Source: Leishmania donovani
Lineage: Eukaryota > Euglenozoa > Kinetoplastea > Trypanosomatida > Trypanosomatidae
NCBI RefSeq assembly: GCF_000227135.1
Contig: NC_018251.1
Span: 223,989 to 287,988, forward strand
DNA: 64,000 bases
Reading direction: 5' to 3'
The notes below the pieces were generated by a model. That model had not been told where the DNA came from. It saw only the letters and a program-made list of their open reading frames with translations, and searched no databases. Both the position numbers and the translations under genes were made by a program. Below are positions 52,258 through 61,858 of the stretch, piece by piece. Position 1 is the first letter of the stretch. Each line of letters opens with the position of its first letter.

Positions 52258-55200
52258 ATGCGCAAGTCAGCGGCAGGCAGCGGCGTTGCCAACGGCACGT
52301 TCCGCCCTCCCACAACGAGTGGTGAGGGTAAGCCGGCGGAGCGCAAGCCCAGGACGCGCCCACTACTGCCTGCCACCGTGGCTGCCGCTGTGCCGCGCTT
52401 CATGACCGGTTGGCGGGCCCTCAGCAAAGGCAGCTTCAAGGCACCCGGCTCAGGGGATGCCAGCAACATCGGTGACGACACCGTGGATCTGCCTGGCCCG
52501 AGTGTGACCTGTATCACCTCCACTGGCGCTCGGCGCGAGGTGATGTACCCCACCGTCACCCCCCACAGCGCGGGCAGCACGGCACACAACGACCTTGTGG
52601 CTTACCGGCTGGCACGGCGCAGCCAGATAGACTACCACCAGCCGGAGTCCGCCGCCCAGGCGGTGGCCGCGCGGGCCCTCCAAGCTGCCGCGGCAGCGCG
52701 AGGGAAGACGGAAGCGGACTCTGAGGACAGCGGAAGCCAGGGAGGCGGCACCGCAAAGCTGCTCAAGGTGGAGGCCGGCACTGGAGGCGTGAAGACGGCT
52801 CCTGGTGCGCCGGAGGCTGCCGAAGATGGCACTGCAGCGGCAGCCAGCGAGGGCCACGAGACCGCCGCCGCCGCGGACGAGGACGCTATCCCAGCGGACA
52901 AGGTGGTGAGCCGCTACCCCGTCAGCCCCTATGGCAAGCTGTACTTCCAGGTCGAGACGGACGGCGCGACGCGGCATGAATCTGTCGGCATCGTCATCAT
53001 CGATACGGAGTTGCTGGGGGTTATGATGTACGACCGCGTGGGGCGGCAGTATGGCAACCGGCCCGACCCTGGTTACCCGATCAAGCAGGAGGAAGTGGAC
53101 AGTGCGAAGGCGGGCAGCGTCTTGAAGGTGGGAACAAAAAGTGTGCTGCTCATCACAGCGCTCACCGAGGAGGCGTTCCGCAGCGGCGAGTTCTTCTTGC
53201 GCTCCGAGCACGACCTCCGCGTGAAGGAAGACAAGGCCAAGGCCAAGGCCGAGGCCGCGGCCGCCGAGGAGGCGAAGGCGCGGAAGCCCGGGATGAGCTT
53301 CGGCAACTCGCTCAGCAACTGTAGCGCCTTCGCCTCCATCCTTTTCCGCCGTCGCCCCAAGGATGGGGAGACGGGCTTCGTCGTCCCCGTAGCCGGGCGT
53401 CCAAAGATGGGCAAGAATGGCATCATCATGGATGACCTGCACCCGCTGCACGATCCGGACCGCGAGAAGGCGGTGGTGCTGTTCCGCGCCGACTACAAGC
53501 GCGACGTGCACGGCCGTCGGCAAGTCTCCGTCGTTGTGGACCCGATCATTGGCGACAAGCTGCGGCCGCACCAAATCATTGGCGTAAAGTTTCTCTTCGA
53601 CTGCATCACGGGCGAGCGCATGCTCGGCTACCACGGCGCCATCCTGGCCGATGAGATGGGCTTGGGTAAGACGATCCAGACGGTGGCCACCATCTACACC
53701 TGTTTGAAGCAAGGCAAGCACGGCCAGCCGACGGCCCGCAAGTGCCTCGTCGTGACGCCGTCCTCGCTAGTGAAAAACTGGTGCAACGAGTTTGACAAGT
53801 GGCTGGGCGAAGGGGCAGTGAGGCATTTCGCCATCTCCGAGTCGACTCCGAAGGGAGACCGCATTATCTCCCGCTTCGACGGCGATGGCGACGTCCTGGT
53901 CATCTCGTACGACCAGCTGCGCAAGTATATCGACCGCCTCTCGGGGCTGCGCTCTGTCGAACTGGTCGTCTGCGACGAGGGTCACCGCCTCAAGAACGCG
54001 GAGGTGAAGACGACAAAGGCGGTGGACATGCTGCCAACGCGCAACCGCATCATCCTCTCCGGCACCCCCATCCAGAATGACCTGTCCGAGTTCCACGCCA
54101 TGGTCAACTTCGTCAACCCCGGTATCCTCGGCAACCGCGACCTCTTCGCACGCGTCTTCGAAGAGCCCGTCTCCCTTGGCCGCGACCCGGGATGCCCAGA
54201 CCACCTCAAATCTCTTGGCCGAGATCGCGCGCATTACCTCTCGGTGCTGACGCAGCGCTTTATCCTTCGCCGCACGCAGTCCATCAATGAGTCCTACCTG
54301 CCGCCCAAGGTGGACGTTACCGTCTTCGTGCGACTGGGAGAGAAGCAGGAACTCGCCTATCAGAAGCTGGCCGACGTGGTCGAGTCTGCGGAGTGCACGC
54401 CGCTGGTGCTCATTTCCGCCCTGCGGAAGCTGTGCAATCACATGGATCTCTTCCACGACGCGGTGCACCTGTCTCATCAGATTGGCAACTCGGCAGGTGC
54501 GTTGGCGCAGCAGCAGCAGGCTGGCCGCCGTCGCGGCCGCAGCAGCGCTGCAGGTGAATCGCGAGGCATCCCCCTATCTGTGCTACCGAAGGGGTTTAAG
54601 CCGGGTAGCTTGAGCGTAGACTGCGGCAGTAAGATGCACTTCGTCTCCCTCGTGCTCGACGAGCTGAAGCGAAACGGCGAGCGCGACAAGCTCGTCATTG
54701 TGTCGAACTTCACGCAAACACTTGACATCATTGCAGCGCTGTGTAACTCGAAGCAGATCGCGTACTTCCAGCTTGATGGCAGCACGCCCATCAAGAAGCG
54801 CCAGCAGCTAGTGGACTACTTCAACGTGCCCGGCTCGCAGGAGATCGTGTTTCTGCTCTCCTCGAAGGCCGGCGGTGTCGGGCTGAACCTGATCGGTGCG
54901 AACCGGCTGATCCTCTTCGACCCTGACTGGAACCCCGCAAACGATGCACAGGCAATGGGCCGCGTGTGGCGCGATGGCCAGAAGAAGCGCGTCTTCATCT
55001 ATCGCCTGCTCAGCACCGGCACCATCGAAGAGAAAATCTACCAGCGGCAAGTGAGCAAGCAAGGCTTGTCGGCGAACGTGGTGGACATGCAGGAGGATTC
55101 AAAGCAGCACTTCACGCTGGAGGAGCTCAAGTCCCTCTTCAAATACAAGGCCGACACGCTGTGCGACACCCACGACCTGCTGGGGTGCACATCCTGCGAG

Positions 55201-55638
55201 GCCGCCGAGTCCTTGGCCGCGAGCGGCCGCGGCAGCCGCGGCAAGCAGGCAGAGGAGCTCAAGATGCAGTTCCGCAAGGTGGGTCAGCCAAAGAAAAAGA
55301 GTGGGCCACGCATGGATGAGTTGAAGGCGTGGCGCCACATCAGCGCCGTTGCCTCGTTCAACCTTGACAGCGTTACCCGCGCCGTGGCGAAGCACGCGCC
55401 ATCGCTTCTCTCCTTTCTGTTCGCTGACGAGCGCGATAACACCAAGATGGCCGGGCCCGTCGTGTCGACCTGCGTGAAGGTCGAGAAGCCCGCCTTCGAG
55501 GAGGACGAGGAGACGATCACGTGTGCCAGTCAAGCCGCCATCCAGCAGCAGGAGAGCGAGATGGAGATCGAGGTGATCGACGACGACGATGACGAGGAAG
55601 AGGCGGAGCTCGAATCGTCCGAAGAGGTCAGTGATTAG
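52258..55638 (+). CDS. RAD54: RAD54-like SNF2 ATPase of homologous recombination
   Basis: Nuclear DNA translocase that works with RAD51 in strand invasion and remodels chromatin (1126 residues). The first 410 residues are Ala/Gly-rich and divergent, longer than in yeast or human RAD54, with a folded patch near 220-310. The ATPase core has LRPHQIIGVKFLFDC, Walker A DEMGLGKTIQT with K471, DEGHRLKN at 573-580, LSGTPIQNDLSEFHAMVNFVNPG, FILRRTQSINESYLPPK, and the C-lobe signature AMGRVWRDGQKKRVFIYRLL followed by STGTIEEKIYQRQVSKQGLS, which is diagnostic of RAD54. After the core comes a Cys-containing stretch (CDTHDLLGCTSCEAAE), as in other RAD54 proteins. The last 25 residues are almost all Asp and Glu. 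Start ATG 52258 follows AG 52219-52220. Confidence 0.95.
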   Translation: MRKSAAGSGVANGTFRPPTTSGEGKPAERKPRTRPLLPATVAAAVPRFMTGWRALSKGSFKAPGSGDASNIGDDTVDLPGPSVTCITSTGARREVMYPTVTPHSAGSTAHNDLVAYRLARRSQIDYHQPESAAQAVAARALQAAAAARGKTEADSEDSGSQGGGTAKLLKVEAGTGGVKTAPGAPEAAEDGTAAAASEGHETAAAADEDAIPADKVVSRYPVSPYGKLYFQVETDGATRHESVGIVIIDTELLGVMMYDRVGRQYGNRPDPGYPIKQEEVDSAKAGSVLKVGTKSVLLITALTEEAFRSGEFFLRSEHDLRVKEDKAKAKAEAAAAEEAKARKPGMSFGNSLSNCSAFASILFRRRPKDGETGFVVPVAGRPKMGKNGIIMDDLHPLHDPDREKAVVLFRADYKRDVHGRRQVSVVVDPIIGDKLRPHQIIGVKFLFDCITGERMLGYHGAILADEMGLGKTIQTVATIYTCLKQGKHGQPTARKCLVVTPSSLVKNWCNEFDKWLGEGAVRHFAISESTPKGDRIISRFDGDGDVLVISYDQLRKYIDRLSGLRSVELVVCDEGHRLKNAEVKTTKAVDMLPTRNRIILSGTPIQNDLSEFHAMVNFVNPGILGNRDLFARVFEEPVSLGRDPGCPDHLKSLGRDRAHYLSVLTQRFILRRTQSINESYLPPKVDVTVFVRLGEKQELAYQKLADVVESAECTPLVLISALRKLCNHMDLFHDAVHLSHQIGNSAGALAQQQQAGRRRGRSSAAGESRGIPLSVLPKGFKPGSLSVDCGSKMHFVSLVLDELKRNGERDKLVIVSNFTQTLDIIAALCNSKQIAYFQLDGSTPIKKRQQLVDYFNVPGSQEIVFLLSSKAGGVGLNLIGANRLILFDPDWNPANDAQAMGRVWRDGQKKRVFIYRLLSTGTIEEKIYQRQVSKQGLSANVVDMQEDSKQHFTLEELKSLFKYKADTLCDTHDLLGCTSCEAAESLAASGRGSRGKQAEELKMQFRKVGQPKKKSGPRMDELKAWRHISAVASFNLDSVTRAVAKHAPSLLSFLFADERDNTKMAGPVVSTCVKVEKPAFEEDEETITCASQAAIQQQESEMEIEVIDDDDDEEEAELESSEEVSD

Positions 55639-56761
55639 CTCCATGAAGTCCCTCTTTTCTGTCCAGTGGTGGTCGACGCAGATACCGTCGACAAGGATGT
55701 CTGCTGTGAGTGGACAGGCGTGCGCGTGTTTGTCCTTCAGAAGTGGTGCGCAGCGCGTAGTTTCGCTCTTTTTGCTTCTTTCCTTTTCTTTGTTGTTAGC
55801 TTGTGCTTCTCTCCATCCTATCTTCTCGCGCGCCATCATTTGTGCACGCCTCCTGAGCATCTCTCACTCTTTCCTCCTCCTCATGCCTTGCAGACCCTCC
55901 ATGCACAACGCGGTGCACGGTGCAGCTTGCAACGCACATCGTCCCCCACAGCGTTTACATGTATGCGCGGTCTCGCCCCCCCCCCGCTCGCCTCCCGCGG
56001 CGCGTCGCTTCACTTTCTTTTTTCTTTATTGACGGCACTGCGCGTGTGTTTAGAGGGTAGGGGGTAGCCAAGCCGCCCCCACCATCTCTGGAGGTGGCAG
56101 GGCCATGTGCCCACGGCGCAGGGGGAGGTCAGAGCGAATTGATCGCTGCTGATGTTGGCCGTCAGGTTATGCATGGCGTTGCGTCGGAGAGACGCGCGAT
56201 TGTGAACGTGTTTGTATCACCCGTGTGATGGGCAACGTGCCAACGTATTTGACCCCGATTTCTCCCCACACCCGCCCCACGCTGCTTCGCGCCACGCGGA
56301 TGGGGGCCCTTGTGACAGGGCCGGCGGGGGGCAGGTAGACTGGAGTTGAACACATGTTGTGTGTGGCAGAGAATGCACACGTTGAAGCGCACGCGTTGTG
56401 GAAGACAGGCAAGCAGAGGCAGGGAGAGAGAAGCCTGTTCGTTCGACTTGCCGCATCCCTCCTCTCCTTTCCCTTATGGGCCATCCCCGCCGTCCCCAGA
56501 GCGAAAGAAGCGGGCCGCCCCCCTCCTCCCTGCTTTCCACACTGACTCTCAAACTCACTCCCTCCCACCCCACCACACCGCTTTACTTTCATATGCGTCT
56601 CCGCCATTCACCGCAACCAACACAAACATCTCATTTCGACTGGCGTGCGGACTCATCAAGCATTACTCGCGCCCACAGCCCCTCCCCCCTTCATTCCTCC
56701 ACCGCCTCTCCCCTCCTCCCTCTGCCCCCGCACACACGGTTACTGCGAAGCGCCAACTAGA
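55639..56761. other. intergenic spacer carrying repeat copy A
   Basis: Besides the 238 bp repeat listed separately, the spacer has a poly-C run near 55978 and CT-rich sequence leading to a pyrimidine tract (about 56677-56730) and AG at 56749-56750, twelve bases before the malic enzyme ATG. No gene seen. Confidence 0.6.
56042..56279 (+). repeat. 238 bp dispersed direct repeat, copy A
   Basis: Matches 60069-60306 with only two differences (56103 C/T and 56270 A/G). It is non-coding and contains small perfect inverted repeats, for example ATCAC-CCGT-GTGAT and GCGTC-GGAGA-GACGC. Its location between genes, size and high copy identity would suit a fragment of a SIDER-type degenerate retroposon common in Leishmania 3' regions, but that name is a guess until it is compared with known elements. 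Confidence 0.9.
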
Positions 56762-58477
56762 ATGTCCCTCCAAAACGATCTGCAGAGCAAGACGGCGTCG
56801 CATGTGCACTCGCACTGTGCACATGTCCTGACGAACCGCTACCTGAACCGCGGCACCGCCTTTACGACAGAGCAGCGTAAGAAGCTTGGCATCCTTGGTG
56901 CCCTGCCGCCCACCGTCGAGACCCTTGAGATGCAGATTGAGCGTGCCTGGATGCAGCTGTGCCGCTACGACAAGCCCATCAACCGCTACCACCACCTGGT
57001 CAGCATCCATGCCACGAACACGACGCTTTACTACGCCCTCGTGCTCACCCACATCGAGGAACTGCTCCCCATCATCTACACGCCGACCGTCGGCGAGGCC
57101 TGCCAGAACTTCAGCAACTACTGGGTGCGTGAGCGCGGAATGTATTTGAGCAAGTACCTCAAGGGTCACTTCTCTGAGGTGATGAAAGAGTCCCTGTACG
57201 ACAACGTCGACGTCATCGTTATCACCGATGGCTCCCGCATTCTCGGCCTGGGCGACCTCGGCGCCAACGGCATCGGCATCAGCATCGGCAAGTGCTCCCT
57301 GTACGTCGCCGGCGCCGGCCTGCATCCAAGCCGCGTGCTGCCGGTCGTCATGGACGTTGGCACAAACACGGAACGGTATCTGAACGATCGCGAGTACCTC
57401 GGCACCCGCGAGAAGCGCCTCGATGACGATCAGTTCTACAGCCTGCTGGACGAGTTCATGGAAGCTGTGAAGGACACCTGGCCCTCCGCTGTCGTGCAGT
57501 TCGAGGACTTCAGCAACAACCACTGCTTCGACATGCTGGAGCGCTACCAAAAGAAGTACCGCTGCTTCAACGACGATATCCAGGGCACCGGCGCCGTCAT
57601 AGCTGCTGGTTTTCTGAACGCTGTCAAGAAGTCCGGCCTTGGCCCGCTGGAACAGCGCATCGTCGTCTTCGGCGCCGGCTCTGCCGCTGTCGGTGTGGCG
57701 AAAAACATCGCCCAGCTGGCCTCTCGCATGTACAACGTGGACATTGCTGAGGTGTTGAAGACGTTCTACCTGGTCGACACGAAGGGCTTGGTGAGTGACA
57801 CCCGTGGTGACAAGCTGGCGGCGCACAAGGTACTGCTGTCGCGCAAGGACATCTCGGCCGAGGACAGCCAGAACCTGAAGTCGCTCGAGGACGTCGTGCA
57901 GTTCGTGAAGCCGACGGCCCTGCTTGGCCTGGGCGGTGTCGGTCCTGTGTTCACGGAGGCTATAGTGAAGAGCGTCGCCGCCAACGCTGCCCGCCCGATC
58001 ATCTTTCCGCTGTCGAATCCCACGAGCAAGTCGGAGGTTATGCCGGATGATGCGTACCGCTGGACCAACGGTGCAGCTATTATCGCCTCCGGCAGCCCCT
58101 TTCCGGCCTCCACCATCAACGGCAAGACCATCAAGCCGTCGCAGGGCAACAACCTGTACGTCTTCCCAGGCGTCGGCCTCGGCTGCGCGCTGGTCCAGCC
58201 ATCCTACATCCCGGACGACCTCCTGGTGGCTGCCTCGGCGTGCCTGAACCTACTCACGACCCCGGAGCAGATGGAGGTGGAGCAGCTGTACCCGCCGCTG
58301 GAAGACATCCATAACATCTCTGCCCACATCGCCACCGAGGTTATCATGGAGGCGCAGCGCCTCGGCATCGACGGAAACAAGGACCTGCCGCGCGAGAAGG
58401 ATGCCATTCTGGCGGCCATAAAGACATCTCAGTGGGTGCCGCACTACCCGGCAGAGCTGGACGTCAGCCTTCTGTGA
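56762..58477 (+). CDS. malic enzyme, first of tandem pair
   Basis: Oxidative decarboxylation of malate to pyruvate and CO2 with reduction of NAD(P)+ (571 residues). Visible elements: catalytic-tyrosine motif YTPTVGEACQNF with Y106, GLGDLGANGIGISIGK, metal-binding EDFSNNHCF (E248, D249) and CFNDDIQGTGAV (D271, D272), the dinucleotide fold GAGSAAVGVAKNI at 304-316, and FPLSNPTSKSE. Length and order are those of eukaryotic malic enzyme. The N-terminus MSLQNDLQSKTAS lacks an obvious targeting signal, so cytosolic location is likely; in T. brucei one isoform is cytosolic and one mitochondrial. NADP use is usual in trypanosomatids but I did not settle it from residues. ATG 56762 follows AG 56749-56750. 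Blocks of its DNA are identical to the second copy. Confidence 0.96.
   Translation: MSLQNDLQSKTASHVHSHCAHVLTNRYLNRGTAFTTEQRKKLGILGALPPTVETLEMQIERAWMQLCRYDKPINRYHHLVSIHATNTTLYYALVLTHIEELLPIIYTPTVGEACQNFSNYWVRERGMYLSKYLKGHFSEVMKESLYDNVDVIVITDGSRILGLGDLGANGIGISIGKCSLYVAGAGLHPSRVLPVVMDVGTNTERYLNDREYLGTREKRLDDDQFYSLLDEFMEAVKDTWPSAVVQFEDFSNNHCFDMLERYQKKYRCFNDDIQGTGAVIAAGFLNAVKKSGLGPLEQRIVVFGAGSAAVGVAKNIAQLASRMYNVDIAEVLKTFYLVDTKGLVSDTRGDKLAAHKVLLSRKDISAEDSQNLKSLEDVVQFVKPTALLGLGGVGPVFTEAIVKSVAANAARPIIFPLSNPTSKSEVMPDDAYRWTNGAAIIASGSPFPASTINGKTIKPSQGNNLYVFPGVGLGCALVQPSYIPDDLLVAASACLNLLTTPEQMEVEQLYPPLEDIHNISAHIATEVIMEAQRLGIDGNKDLPREKDAILAAIKTSQWVPHYPAELDVSLL
57443..57612 (+). repeat. 170 bp block identical to 62540-62709 (malic enzyme core)
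   Basis: Every base from 57443 to 57612 equals 62540-62709, including third codon positions; identity stops abruptly at both ends. It encodes the metal-binding centre. A second block, 57221-57309 equal to 62318-62406 (89 bases), lies just upstream. Confidence 0.93.
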
Positions 58478-61400
58478 AGGACGGCGGCTAGACGTCTGCA
58501 CCGTGCGACTGTAGCGCTGAGCGAAGGCGGTGCCGCTGCTTGCATGCGTGTATATGTGCTGTGTGTTACTGTGTAGTTGTATCTGCTGTGTGCACGCGCA
58601 TCTGTCGCTCAATGCTACCTATAGGCCCTCCTCTCCTCTTCCTGCCCCGCACCCCGGCCTCACCTCCCCCTATCGGCCCCTTCCATGAACGCATGGTTAC
58701 GTGCAGTACCTTCTTCTGCGCGCCTCTGTGTCGCTGCTGCCCTTCCTGCACATGGTCGTGTGCATGGGGGTATTTGTCACTCTTCGGAGTTCTTCTTTAC
58801 CGTTATCCCCCTCCCCCTCCCCCTCCCCCGCCTCCTTTTTACTTTTTGTTTTGCTTCCGTTTTTTTTTTACTTGAGATGGCGATGCGTGCGTACGTGTGT
58901 GTGTGTGTACCTGCCTTCTCTTCCTTGAACCCCGACTCCACTCATTCCTCTTTTCGGTTTTCGTTTTGGCTTTTCTGCGGACCTCCCCCTCTTCATCTCC
59001 CTCTCCCTCTTTCGACTCCCCCCCCCCTGTGATCCCCCGGCTCCTTTCACTGGGCGCCGCCTCCGTCCTGTTGTAGTTGTGTGCCTCCTTGTATGCCTGC
59101 GTTTTCTTCTTGGGGGAAGGGGGTATCCGCTTGCGGATGTGCCGATGCTCATGCTGACGCGTTCCCTTACTTAGTGCGTGCGTGAAATTTTTTTGTCGGG
59201 GAAGGGAGGGGGACGGATCCTCACTCCACATGAGGTTTGCCTGTGCGCGTCGGTGGGCGTCTCTCCCTCCCTCTCGCTCTGTGTGCGTGTGTGTTGGCCC
59301 CCTGCCGGGTGTCTCTTTCGGGTGTGCGTGTGCATCTCGTTTCTTCCGTGCGAGGATGTCGCACTCGCCCGCCATGCCGTGTCCTGAGCGTCTCTCAACG
59401 AGCTCGTCTCTCCCCTTTCCACGCCTCAGACGTGTTGGCGCCACCTTTTCGCTCCGGCACACTGGAGACGGCCCCCTCCCCCTCTCCCACCCTCTTCGCT
59501 TATCCCGGATGTCGACAAAGTCAGGGGGACGTGAGTGGGGAGGTGGAGAGAGAGAGAGACCGACAGACAGCGGGGGGAGTGGAGTCACGCACCAGAGCGA
59601 GAGACAGGCAGAGAGGGAGAGGGGGCAACCAGAAAAGGAGCAACAACGAAAACACTAACACAAGAGTGATCGGGTATCTTTTTCGGGCGCTTGGGGGGGG
59701 TAATGAAAGGCAGGGCAAGGGGGTGGTGAAGATGTGGATGAGGGAGTGTGGTCGTGCGCGTCGCCCACAGGAGCACGCTCCCTCCTCTCCCCTCCCTCCC
59801 CTCTGTCCCTCCCTCCTCTCTCCCTCTTTCCCTGCTATGGTTATTGTCTCACGCAGGCACACCAGCACGCAGGCCCGGGGTGTCGATCTCCTTCTTCGTC
59901 TTGTCGCGATGGAGCCTGACACTTGCTTCTTCATTGGTATATACTATTTCTGTTTTCTGTTACTTTCGGCTTTGTGCGTGCGCGTGTACCCATCTCTCCT
60001 CGCATCCGGTGCGTGGCAGCTCAGGGTTCTGCACCCCTCCCCCCGCTCCCCACTCTCTCTCTCTGCCTGCGTGTGTTTAGAGGGTAGGGGGTAGCCAAGC
60101 CGCCCCCACCATCTCTGGAGGTGGCAGGGTCATGTGCCCACGGCGCAGGGGGAGGTCAGAGCGAATTGATCGCTGCTGATGTTGGCCGTCAGGTTATGCA
60201 TGGCGTTGCGTCGGAGAGACGCGCGATTGTGAACGTGTTTGTATCACCCGTGTGATGGGCAACGTGCCAACGTATTTGACCCCGATTTCTCCCCACGCCC
60301 GCCCCATCTGCGGGGTCACCGCAAAACCACCACAACACCGACAACTAAAGTACATTGTTGTTTGTTTCTCCTCCTCATGTACAGGACAACGCAAGAACGT
60401 ATGCATACAGAAATTGCGGAAAGAGAGAGGGAGACGCGTCATCCGCATCCCTCGCTCTTTCCCCTCCTCATCATCTCTCAACTGTGCGCACCACCAACGG
60501 AGGACCACTGCGCGCGGCAGATGGAGACAGACAGACGTGCGTAAAAGAAGAAATCAGCGATAGCACACAAACAAAACGAATAGCAAACATTTTTTTTGTG
60601 GGTAAAGCGGCAGCCAACGAGCGAGTATGTGTGCTTGTGTGTGTGCGTGTATGGGGGATGGAGTGACAAGAAAAGGGTGTGCGCTGCTCTGCATCGAGAA
60701 AGGTGTCACGCGGCCGATCTCCGGCCAAGTTGGAGCGGAAAACGCCCACAGCAACAGCACCAATACGATATCTCAAGAGACGTTTTCACCGCGCATTCGT
60801 CATGCACATGTATCGCTGCACACCTCGCCTCCTGCTGCCCGGCGACCGCAGCCATGTGTCCCATGCGTCATCCGCGTCCCTTCGCGCAACACTACGTGCG
60901 AGAGCAAGGGACATAGAATTCCACATGAAAATGCAAGCAAGGTGATCTGTTTGATGCTGCACAGTGGGGCAACAACAAAGACGTCAAGGAAGAGAGAAAA
61001 AGAAGGCAGGAGCTGCTCTGCTAACTTGTGCGCATTCCCCCAAGCGCCGCTCTTTCGCGTTCTCCTTCTCCTATCTGCGTGCCCCGCCGACTTCTCTTGT
61101 ATCTCTCCCTCGTGATGGAGATGCAGTGTGTGGGTGTGAGCTTAGAGGATTCGGCAGACGTGCCGCCCATCCTCCAAAACTCCTCCGTGACAACGACGCA
61201 TGACAAGTCTGCATGTCTCTCTCTTCGTTCCTCTACCTCTCGCTTGGCTTTCCTACCTGCCTGCCTGCCTTCGCACGCGGGCTCGTGAACGCCAACACGC
61301 ACGCACGCACGCACGCACGCACGCGCACCCAATCCACCCCCTCAAGGCTTTCAGATATCAGTCAAATCCCTTTTTTTTTCTTCTGTTGTTCTCGTCTTCT

Positions 61401-61858
61401 CGCTCGCCTTTCTTCTGTCGTTAACCCAATCGCCATCATCCTTAGCATCTCTCCTCTTGCATTCTTTCGTCGGCAGGCTGCGATCGACGGCCCTCTTCGG
61501 CCCCACCCCACCCCACCCGCCCCCGGTCGCCGCCCCCACGCCCTCCTCTCCTCCTCCTTTGCTCTCACAAGTCGTCGTGCGTTTTGTGACGTACACAAGT
61601 ACCACAACACGTACGCACGTACGCGAACGGGCACGCAACGCACGGACATACTCATCGGTCGTTTTTTTTGTCACCCGGTCCATCTCTCTTTCTGTCTGGC
61701 GTGTGCTGCAGCTTCGTTCACCGCATCTACGAGGGCGCCTACAAACGGCTACCACAGCCATCACGTCATCTCCGCCCGACGTCGCCCGTTTCCTTCCCCT
61801 TCTCTTGCATCAACCCGCCCTCCCCTCCTCTTTTTCCTGCCCGGCCACCTTGCTCAAT
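58478..61858. other. 3.4 kb intergenic spacer carrying repeat copy B
   Basis: It holds C- and T-runs near 58805-58870, GA-rich sequence near 59547, repeat copy B (60069-60306), and a run of ACGC tetranucleotides at about 61298-61325. Frames of up to 285 codons here are repeat-derived. The second malic enzyme frame is open back to 61457, but the protein begins at 61859. A pyrimidine-rich stretch with AG at 61711-61712 may be its acceptor. Confidence 0.6.
60069..60306 (+). repeat. 238 bp dispersed direct repeat, copy B
   Basis: Second copy of the repeat at 56042-56279, same orientation, 236 of 238 bases identical, 4027 bases downstream. Both copies lie upstream of a malic enzyme gene, but at different distances (about 480 and 1550 bases from repeat end to start codon). 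Confidence 0.9.

Noticed and set aside
59237..60094. 285-codon frame between the malic enzymes
   Set aside because: Runs into repeat copy B and is made of CT/GA-rich low-complexity sequence.
61298..61325. ACGC tetranucleotide run considered as CRISPR-like or structured repeat
   Set aside because: Simple microsatellite without spacers; CRISPR arrays are not expected in a eukaryote.
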